Under the pieces are notes generated by a model that was not told the DNA's origin, did no database searches, and worked only from the letters and a program-made list of their open reading frames with translations. From NCBI GenBank assembly GCA_003484235.1, contig DNDP01000261.1, forward strand, positions 617-11,778: a DNA stretch of 11,162 bases, in the 5' to 3' direction. Shown here in pieces: positions 5,677 through 11,162 of this stretch. The position numbers and the translations under genes were made by a program. The stretch comes from Verrucomicrobiales bacterium (lineage in GTDB: Bacteria; Verrucomicrobiota; Verrucomicrobiia; Limisphaerales; RI-55). How positions within the stretch are numbered: the stretch's first letter is position 1; every line of letters begins with the position of its first letter.

Positions 5677-6954
5677 ATGGCCGACCGCTTCCCTGATCGA
5701 TCGGCGCTTGAGGCCCATCAGTTGTCAAAGCTGCGGGAACTGCTCGTCGCAGTCACGGCCACCAACCCGTTCTACCAGGCCAAGCTCCCGGATCGGAAGG
5801 CGCTGGCTTCGATCACGTCGTTGAAGGAGTTTTTTGCCCGCGTGCCATTCACCACCAAGGCTGAGCTGGCCGCGGATCACGAAAAACATCCACCGTACGG
5901 CTCCAACCTCACCTTCCCGATCGAGCACTACACGCGCTGTCATCAGACCAGCGGAAGCACCGGCCGGCCCCTGCGCTGGCTCGACACGCCGGAAAGCTGG
6001 TCCGGACTGCTCGACAGCTGGTGCGAGGTCTATCGGGCGGCTCGGGTAGCCGCCGCCGACCGGATCTACTTCGCCTTCTCCTTTGGACCGTTCCTGGGTT
6101 TCTGGACAGCCTTTGAAGCGGGCCTCCGCGTGGGCTGCCTTTGCCTGCCGGGGGGCGGGCTGAGCAGCAAGGCCCGGCTGGAAGGCATCCTCAACAATCA
6201 GGCCACGGTCCTGTGCTGCACCCCGACGTACGCGCTGCGTCTTGCCGAGGTGGCGAGGGAACAGGCGGTGGATTTGGGAGCAAGCCGCATTCGGCTGATC
6301 ATCGTCGCCGGTGAGCCGGGCGGCAGCGTGCCGGCCACGCGACAGGCGATCAGCATGGCATGGAACGGAGCGCGCGTGTTCGATCATCATGGCATGACCG
6401 AGGTGGGCCCCGTCACACACGAATGCTATTCCCGTCCCGGCGTGCTGCGAATCCATGGTGGCGCCTATCTGGCGGAAATCATCAATCCGGCAACCGGCGC
6501 CGCGGTTACGGAGGGCACGGTCGGGGAACTGGTCTTGACCACGCTCGGCCGCGTTGGATCGCCGTTGATCCGCTACCGCACCGGCGATCTCGTCCGCGCC
6601 CTGGCCGCCGCTGCAAATCCCGACGGCGAGGTGGATCTGTGCCTCGACGGCGGCATCCTGGGACGGACCGACGACATGCTGCTGGTCCGCGGCGTGAACG
6701 TGTATCCGACGGCCGTCGAGCAGATCGTGCGTGAGTGCGGCGGCATCGCCGAATATCAGGTGAAGATCACCACGGAGCGCTCGTTGACGGAGATTGAGCT
6801 CCAGATCGAGGCCGTCGAAGAGGCGGAGGCCACGCGGCGGCGGCTGGCGACATTGTTGCAGGAACGCCTTTCACTGCGCGTGCCGGTAACGGTGGCGGCC
6901 AGCGGCACCTTGCCGAGATTTGAGATGAAGGCCCGGCGCTGGATTCGGGCCTAG
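5677..6954 (+). CDS. PaaK-like phenylacetate-CoA ligase family protein (adenylate-forming enzyme)
   Basis: The 425-residue product matches the phenylacetate-CoA ligase/coenzyme F390 synthetase family, close to the usual PaaK length of about 437. It shows the AMP-binding loop TSGSTGRP (91-98), GMTEVG (239-244), RYRTGDL (299-305), and GRTDDMLLVRGVNVYP (329-344) at the hinge to the C-terminal domain, where Lys418 in LPRFEMKARRW is the likely catalytic lysine. These enzymes activate a carboxylate with ATP and usually pass it to CoA. None of the paa degradation genes lies nearby, so a phenylacetate role is not supported; F390 synthetase-like and capsule-linked CapK-type relatives show how varied the family is. 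A GAGG Shine-Dalgarno precedes the ATG. It probably shares a transcript with the membrane protein upstream. Confidence 0.88.
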   Translation: MADRFPDRSALEAHQLSKLRELLVAVTATNPFYQAKLPDRKALASITSLKEFFARVPFTTKAELAADHEKHPPYGSNLTFPIEHYTRCHQTSGSTGRPLRWLDTPESWSGLLDSWCEVYRAARVAAADRIYFAFSFGPFLGFWTAFEAGLRVGCLCLPGGGLSSKARLEGILNNQATVLCCTPTYALRLAEVAREQAVDLGASRIRLIIVAGEPGGSVPATRQAISMAWNGARVFDHHGMTEVGPVTHECYSRPGVLRIHGGAYLAEIINPATGAAVTEGTVGELVLTTLGRVGSPLIRYRTGDLVRALAAAANPDGEVDLCLDGGILGRTDDMLLVRGVNVYPTAVEQIVRECGGIAEYQVKITTERSLTEIELQIEAVEEAEATRRRLATLLQERLSLRVPVTVAASGTLPRFEMKARRWIRA

Positions 6955-6956
6955 AT

Positions 6957-6999
6957 GCCGTCCTTGCGCGGGTCGGGAGCGGGAAGGCAGGAGGACGGC
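6957..6999. repeat. Inverted repeat in the convergent gap after the CoA ligase
   Basis: GCCGTCCT (6957-6964) is matched by AGGACGGC (6992-6999) across a 27-nt purine-rich loop; allowing one bulged C extends pairing to ATG/CAT at the outside. It begins 2 nt after the ligase stop and lies between converging genes, so it may help terminate or stabilise the 3' end, but there is no T-run. Confidence 0.4.
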
Positions 7000-7014
7000 C
7001 ATATGGCGCGCTGA

Positions 7015-7028
7015 GTCACGGTCGTGAC
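7015..7028. repeat. Perfect palindrome downstream of the histidine kinase stop
   Basis: GTCACG-GT-CGTGAC is a 14-nt inverted repeat with a 2-nt centre, 9 nt beyond the kinase stop codon on the minus strand. As RNA it forms a 5-bp stem with a 4-nt loop. It is either a weak 3'-end hairpin or a dyad protein-binding site. Confidence 0.35.
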
Positions 7029-7037
7029 CTTCTCCAA

Positions 7038-9479
7038 TCAATCGACGCGGATGGCTGAGCTCTCGGAGAGGACTTTCCGGACCTTCAGAGCGAGCATTTC
7101 CGGGCTGAACGGCTTGGCAAGAAAAGTTTCGGGAGTGATCGACTCCCCTTCGTGCCGTCCGGAATAGGCGTAGCCGGACACATAGAGCACCTTGATGTCC
7201 GGGCGGTCATTGCGGATGGCCTGCGCCAGTTTGAAGCCGCTCATTCTCGGCATCACCACATCGGTAACCAGCAGATCAATCGTCCCCTCGTGTTCCCGGC
7301 TGAGCCGCACCGCGGTGGCGCCGTTGGACGCTTCCAGCACGCGATAGCCTTTGGCCACCAGCGTCTGGCGGATCAGCGCCCGCACAGCCTCCTCGTCCTC
7401 GGTGACCAACACAGTCTCGGTTCCCCTTGTGTCGCGGGCTCCGCCCGCCATCGGCGTCGCCCGGGTCACCTCCTCCTTCACCACCGGCAGAAAGATGCGG
7501 AACGTGGTGCCCTCTCCCGGTTTGCTGCTCACGTCGATCGTTCCGCCGCTCTGGGTGACAATGCCGTAGACTGTGGCCAGTCCCAGGCCGGTGCCGCGCC
7601 CGACCTCCTTGGTCGTGAAAAAGGGTTCGAATACCCGGGAGAGCACCTCGGGTGACATGCCTTCGCCGGTGTCGCTGAACGAAATCATGGCATACTCACC
7701 CGGCGGGAGCTGCCCCAGGGCGCCGGATTCGTCTCCCCTCAAGGTGCAGTTGGCCGTTTCGAGCTGCAGCTGTCCGCCGCGGGGCATCGCATCATACGCG
7801 TTGACGGCGAGATTCATGATGACCTGCTCGATCTGGCTCTTGTCCACTTTCACGCGGCCAAGATCGGGTGACAGCTTCGAAACCAGTTCGATGTGTTCGC
7901 CGATGATCCGTCGCAGGAGCCGGTTCATGTCGGCCAGAACCTCGTTGAGATCCAGCACCCGCGGCTCGAGGACCTGCTTGCGACTGAACGCCAGCAGCTG
8001 GCTCGTGAGCGAGGCGGCGCGGTTTGCCGAATTCTTGATCTCCTCGAACCAGTCCTGCAGCTCGTGCTGGGGATCGATCTTCAGCGCGATGAGGTCGCAA
8101 TAGCCCTTGATGACGGTGACCAGATTGTTGAAGTCATGCGCCACGCCACCGGCGAGCCGGCCGACCGCCTCCATCTTCTGGGCATGCCGCAGGGCCGTGG
8201 CCTGCTCCTCGAGGGCGGTTTCGGTTTTGATCCGTTCGGTGGTGTCCAAGGCCAGACCGATCGCGCCGACGATTCTCCCGTCAGCGGAGCGAAGCGGGTC
8301 GATGTGACATTCGTAGCTGCGCCCGGCCCAGCGTGACTCAAATGTTGCGGAGCTGCCCGCAATGGCCCTGCGATGGGCCGCCACGGGACCGCAATTCACA
8401 TCGTCGGTCTGGAAATACTCAAAGAGGGTCATGCCGACGACCTCGTCCTGCTTGAGGTTGATGGCCTTGAGGCCGGCGCCGATCGAGGAGGTGAACCGGA
8501 GATTCCGGTCCACCGACCAGACGATCGCAGGAACCTGCGTGGTCAGGAGCTCCAGACGCGCCTGGTTTTCACGCAAACGGGCTTCCGAGTTTCGCAGTGA
8601 TTCGGTCAGCGCCTTCATTTCCCGGTGGGCGCGGTCGTTGGCCTTCTTGCTGGAAAGCAATACAAGGGACGAAAGCAGCAGCAGCCCCACGGAGACCGTC
8701 ACCAGAATCTCGCGGTAAGGCGGCGCAGGGATGAAGACAAAATCCGCCGTCGTCCGGGGCACCAGCCGGTAGCCTCCATTGTACGGGGGTTCACTGTCCT
8801 TCTGCCCGGCCACGCCGACGATCTCCGCCTCGTGGAGATTGGGAAGCTCTCCCAGAAAGCCCGGATCCTCATAGAATCGCGTCGGGACAAAAACCCCCAC
8901 CATGCCGGTCCGGTCGGTCAGTTCCGCGCGCGCGCCGTCCTCGTCGGGCCGTTCCAAGAGCCGGAGCCTGCCCCGAAGTCTCACCAGCTGCCCGGCGAAC
9001 TCCTCTCCATTCACCTGGGCTGCGGTGACTTCTCGCGGATCGGGCAACACACCATCGCGGAGATACTCCACCTCTTTGACATTGAGCTGCTCGGCGCCCT
9101 GAAACTGCTCGACCACTCCGGTCACCCGCACTTCGTCTCCCAGTTTGACGCGGTCGCGCAGCCGGGCCGGGGCCCGGGTGAACAGCAGAATGCCTCCGGT
9201 CTCGTCCTGAAGATTTGCCAGCGCCGCGTTGCGGGCCATCACAATGGGATCGGACGTCAAGACCCCCTGAACCACCACCAATTCGCCCAGCCGGTCGGGG
9301 ACGAAATCGTCGTCGGCGTCTGACAGAACGGATCGGATGGGCACGGGTGTGGGTGAAGTGGAGTTCCCGGAACTCTCCTCCGCCGCGGGAAGAGCCGAAT
9401 TAAATGCCAGCACCCAGCATCCAGTGAATGCGAGGCACCACCGGGCTAGGCGGTCGTGAACTGGCAGCTTTGTGTTCAC
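7038..9479 (-). CDS. Membrane hybrid histidine kinase with tandem OB-fold-like sensor, PAS and receiver domains
   Basis: The 813-residue protein has an N-terminal signal sequence (about 1-33); a calcium-loop-like DADDDFVPD (54-62); two OB-fold-like beta domains (about 65-140 and 150-250; GELVVVQGVL, LGDEVRVTGVVEQFQG, GQLVRLRGRLRLLE); one membrane helix (about 259-277); a coiled linker; a PAS domain (about 308-415); then HisKA with His448 in GGVAHDFNNL. The catalytic domain has Asn556/Asn560 in NLAVNAYDAM, DTGEGM (603-608), FEPFFTTK and GRGTGLGLATVYGIV. The C-terminal receiver has Asp695/Glu696, phospho-acceptor Asp740 and Lys789. All catalytic residues are present. There is no output domain, so phosphate must pass to another protein not seen here. 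The start is GTG at 9479; a stop lies two codons upstream, so no longer start exists. It converges with the CoA ligase and diverges from a secreted EEP gene. Confidence 0.95.
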   Translation of the reverse strand: MNTKLPVHDRLARWCLAFTGCWVLAFNSALPAAEESSGNSTSPTPVPIRSVLSDADDDFVPDRLGELVVVQGVLTSDPIVMARNAALANLQDETGGILLFTRAPARLRDRVKLGDEVRVTGVVEQFQGAEQLNVKEVEYLRDGVLPDPREVTAAQVNGEEFAGQLVRLRGRLRLLERPDEDGARAELTDRTGMVGVFVPTRFYEDPGFLGELPNLHEAEIVGVAGQKDSEPPYNGGYRLVPRTTADFVFIPAPPYREILVTVSVGLLLLSSLVLLSSKKANDRAHREMKALTESLRNSEARLRENQARLELLTTQVPAIVWSVDRNLRFTSSIGAGLKAINLKQDEVVGMTLFEYFQTDDVNCGPVAAHRRAIAGSSATFESRWAGRSYECHIDPLRSADGRIVGAIGLALDTTERIKTETALEEQATALRHAQKMEAVGRLAGGVAHDFNNLVTVIKGYCDLIALKIDPQHELQDWFEEIKNSANRAASLTSQLLAFSRKQVLEPRVLDLNEVLADMNRLLRRIIGEHIELVSKLSPDLGRVKVDKSQIEQVIMNLAVNAYDAMPRGGQLQLETANCTLRGDESGALGQLPPGEYAMISFSDTGEGMSPEVLSRVFEPFFTTKEVGRGTGLGLATVYGIVTQSGGTIDVSSKPGEGTTFRIFLPVVKEEVTRATPMAGGARDTRGTETVLVTEDEEAVRALIRQTLVAKGYRVLEASNGATAVRLSREHEGTIDLLVTDVVMPRMSGFKLAQAIRNDRPDIKVLYVSGYAYSGRHEGESITPETFLAKPFSPEMLALKVRKVLSESSAIRVD

Positions 9480-9711
9480 CTTTCAGCGTCCGGAACACTC
9501 TGTGGCAGAGAAAGGCGGGAGCCACGGGCAAGATCCGGAGAACATGGGCGGGCAACACACTAGGGACGGCATTCGGCAGTAGCAAACGGCGAGACTTAAA
9601 CCTCTGAACATCAATGACGACCAATCCGTCGGCCTCCCGTGCTGCCAGCGGGCCAAGGGAACGGGAATCCACGGCTTGCGTTTCAAACCCTGAATCGGCT
9701 TCCATTTTCGG
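9480..9711. other. Divergent intergenic region between the kinase and the secreted EEP gene
   Basis: This 232-nt gap holds the kinase promoter candidate on the minus strand. For the plus-strand gene only a poor TTGCGT near 9676 without a convincing -10 was found. No strong hairpin, repeat or small gene was recognised; open frames through it are continuations of antisense frames over the EEP gene. Confidence 0.5.
9557..9585 (-). promoter_or_regulatory. Putative promoter of the histidine kinase gene
   Basis: On the minus strand TTGCTA (9585-9580) and TAGTGT (9562-9557) are separated by exactly 17 nt. The predicted leader is about 70 nt, longer than those of the neighbouring genes. The match to sigma-70 hexamers is partial. 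Confidence 0.35.
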
Positions 9712-10818
9712 ATGATCCTTCGATGGCTCGTGCTTCTCGCGGTGCTTCCTCTGCGGGCGTGGCCCGACCAGATTACCCTGCTGAGCTGGAACGTTGCGGG
9801 CAACGGGGCGAACGACTGGACCACCAATTCCGCACAGGTGCAGGCCATCGGCCGGATCGTGCGCCATCTCCAACCGGACATCGTCACTCTTCAGGAAATT
9901 CCCCATCCGCACGTCTCCGAGATGACCAATTTCATCAAGGCGTACCTCCCGCAACACGAGCTGGCCCGGGCCAGCGGCACCGATGGCAGCATCCGCAGCG
10001 TGATCGCCAGCCGGTTTCCGATCAATCGCCAGCAAAAATGGCTGGATGGAGAACTCTTGAACGCCTTCGGATACGACGGCCGTTTTACACGGGACCTGTT
10101 CGAGGCTGAGATCGCCGTGCCCGGATGGCCACAGCCCCTCCATGTGTTCACCACCCACCTGAAGTCGATGTTCGACGCGGACTCCGTGGCTCGTCGCTCC
10201 GCAGAGGCGCTGGCCATTTCAAATTTCGTGGTTCATGTGTTCTACCCGAGCTGGACAAACCAGCCGTTCGTACTCACCGGCGACTTCAATGAGGACCATG
10301 TCGTCCACGCCGCGTCCGGTGCCGGCGTGGTCGCCAAGCTGACCCATCCGGCAGTCGGCCTCCATCTTGCGACGCCACGAAATCCCAGCACCGGAAGTGA
10401 GCGGACATTCTCCATCAGGACCAGCCTGCAGTCCCGCCTCGACTATGTCCTCCCGAACGGTCAGCTGCACTCGAACATCATCACCAGCCAGATTTTCCGC
10501 ACGGGCAACCTGCATCCGTTGCCGCCGGGATTGCTGACCAATGACGATCGCACGGCATCCGATCATCTTCCGGTCTTGATGGTGTTCGGGAATCCCTACC
10601 CCCAGTCGTTCCGAGTCACCCGGATCGAGCTCAGCGGCGATCTTCTTTCGCTTCGCTGGGATTCAAAGCCCGGGAGGCGCTACAACGTCGAGTCGTCATC
10701 CGATCTCGTCACCTGGTCAACAAACGCGACCGATCTTCTCGTGGGTGGGACAAACGCCATCTGGAACACCGCTGCTCCCGGCGGCAGCCGCTACTACCGC
10801 ATCCGCATGAACCCCTGA
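9712..10818 (+). CDS. Secreted endonuclease/exonuclease/phosphatase family protein with C-terminal export module
   Basis: The 368-residue protein starts with a short Sec-type signal (MILRWLVLLAVLPLRAWPDQ) and then an EEP domain with all key residues: Asn27 in SWNVAG, Glu62 in LQEI, His149 in TTHLKS, Asp191/Asn193 in TGDFNED, Asp244 in RLDYVLPNG and Asp284/His285 in ASDHLPV. It should therefore be an active metal-dependent phosphoesterase outside the cytoplasm, on nucleic acid, phospholipid or another phosphate ester; the sequence does not decide which. Residues 300-368 form a separate module: LLSLRWDSKPGRRYNVESSS, LVTWS and terminal YYRIRMNP, similar in pattern to the end of the CAP protein at 1799-3034. 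No strong Shine-Dalgarno precedes the ATG. It is only distantly similar to the cytoplasmic EEP protein at 728-1690 and is not a recent duplicate. Confidence 0.92.
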   Translation: MILRWLVLLAVLPLRAWPDQITLLSWNVAGNGANDWTTNSAQVQAIGRIVRHLQPDIVTLQEIPHPHVSEMTNFIKAYLPQHELARASGTDGSIRSVIASRFPINRQQKWLDGELLNAFGYDGRFTRDLFEAEIAVPGWPQPLHVFTTHLKSMFDADSVARRSAEALAISNFVVHVFYPSWTNQPFVLTGDFNEDHVVHAASGAGVVAKLTHPAVGLHLATPRNPSTGSERTFSIRTSLQSRLDYVLPNGQLHSNIITSQIFRTGNLHPLPPGLLTNDDRTASDHLPVLMVFGNPYPQSFRVTRIELSGDLLSLRWDSKPGRRYNVESSSDLVTWSTNATDLLVGGTNAIWNTAAPGGSRYYRIRMNP

Positions 10819-10822
10819 TTGC

Positions 10823-10841
10823 ATCACCGTTCGCAGGTGAT
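10823..10841 (+). repeat. Hairpin directly after the secreted EEP gene
   Basis: ATCACC (10823-10828) pairs with GGTGAT (10836-10841) around a 7-nt loop, 4 nt after the stop codon. No T-run follows, so it is at best a weak 3'-end structure. Confidence 0.3.
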
Positions 10842-10853
10842 CGTGCCGGACTC

Positions 10854-10883
10854 TTGTGCGGTCGCCCGAATCCGCGCTACCGT
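10854..10883 (+). promoter_or_regulatory. Putative promoter of the cNMP-binding gene, overlapped by an inverted repeat
   Basis: TTGTGC (10854-10859) and TACCGT (10878-10883) are spaced by 18 nt; transcription would start at about the GTG codon at 10891, implying a leaderless message. An inverted repeat CGCCCGA (10863-10869) / TCGGGCG (10883-10889) overlaps the spacer and -10, which could be an operator or chance in GC-rich DNA. Confidence 0.33.
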
Positions 10884-10890
10884 CGGGCGC

Positions 10891-11162
10891 GTGATCCCCT
10901 TGGAATCCAGCAGCGTGTTTGCCGAGTTGACCCCGGCCGAACTGGAGCCCGTCAAACAGGCGACGGAGGAACGCTCCTACACCACCGGACAGAGCATCTT
11001 TCAACAGGGTGAAACGGGCGATGGGATCTACGTGGTCAAATCGGGAAAGGTCGAAATCTCGGTCGTGGTCGGCAGCCAGGGCGAGCGGAAGGTGTTTTCC
11101 CGGGAAGGCCCCGGCGCCCTGTTCGGAGAAATGGCGGTGGTGGACAACCTGCCGCGTTCCGC
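10891..11162 (+). CDS. Cyclic nucleotide-binding (CAP_ED/cNMP) domain protein, N-terminal part
   Basis: About 90 codons are visible before the window ends. They give a cNMP-binding beta-barrel: LTPAELEPVKQATEERSYTT, then GQSIFQQGETGDGIYVVKSG, then FGEMAVVDNLPRSA, where the phosphate-binding cassette with its conserved FGE and trailing RSA sits. Ligands in this family are cAMP, cGMP or none. Whether a helix-turn-helix follows (a Crp/Fnr-type regulator) or another domain cannot be seen. The start is uncertain: the frame is open back to the EEP stop with other GTG and TTG codons, but GTG at 10891 gives the usual family N-terminus and agrees with the promoter candidate. No Shine-Dalgarno is seen. 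Confidence 0.85.
   Translation, partial: MIPLESSSVFAELTPAELEPVKQATEERSYTTGQSIFQQGETGDGIYVVKSGKVEISVVVGSQGERKVFSREGPGALFGEMAVVDNLPRS

Noticed and set aside
9400..10158. A 252-codon minus-strand frame spanning the kinase start and the secreted EEP gene
   Set aside because: It is antisense to a conserved EEP domain and overlaps the kinase N-terminus; no family resemblance was seen.
728..10818. The two EEP genes as a recent tandem duplication or repeat pair
   Set aside because: They share only the catalytic motifs; lengths, termini, localisation and intervening sequence differ, so they are distant paralogues at most.
1..11162. A mobile element, prophage, defence system or CRISPR array
   Set aside because: No transposase, integrase, terminal repeats, regularly spaced repeats or known defence domains were found, and base composition looks uniform.

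Overview
The window is a GC-rich stretch of ordinary-looking bacterial chromosome, very probably from the phylum Verrucomicrobiota and most likely the Pedosphaera/Limisphaera side of it. The lineage call is an inference. It rests on two unrelated exported proteins that end in the same short C-terminal beta-module (LSLRW or LTLAW, then an aromatic/SW segment, then YYRIR or LFRLRRP at the extreme end), on a Tat-exported beta-propeller protein, and on GC-rich genes with weak or absent Shine-Dalgarno sequences. No phage, transposon, CRISPR, tRNA or rRNA sequence was seen.

Layout, left to right. Positions 1-584 (minus) hold the N-terminal part of a Tat-exported beta-propeller protein, divergent from a cytoplasmic endonuclease/exonuclease/phosphatase (EEP) family enzyme (728-1690). 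Next comes a secreted CAP-domain protein (1799-3034). The housekeeping core is rplU-rpmA (ribosomal proteins L21 and L27), a strong intrinsic terminator, then the ribosome-assembly GTPase gene obgE, in the common bacterial order. A two-gene unit follows: a five-helix membrane protein and a PaaK-type adenylate-forming CoA ligase 12 nt downstream. Converging on it from the minus strand is an 813-residue hybrid histidine kinase whose exported sensor half looks like two OB-folds behind a calcium-loop-like motif. Divergent from the kinase is a second, secreted EEP enzyme (9712-10818). The window ends inside a cyclic-nucleotide-binding-domain gene.

How the parts may fit together. The ribosomal/Obg block is translation housekeeping. 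The rest is mostly envelope and environment-facing: three exported proteins, one membrane protein and one membrane sensor kinase. The kinase and the secreted EEP enzyme share a 232-nt divergent intergenic region, so sensing and degradation of an extracellular phosphate-bearing substrate is a possible link, but it is untested.

No wholly new multi-gene system is evident. The best leads are the OB-fold sensor architecture, a roughly 60-residue acidic insertion in the Obg domain, the shared C-terminal export module, and a set of promoter-like sites placed so close to start codons that the messages would be leaderless or nearly so.
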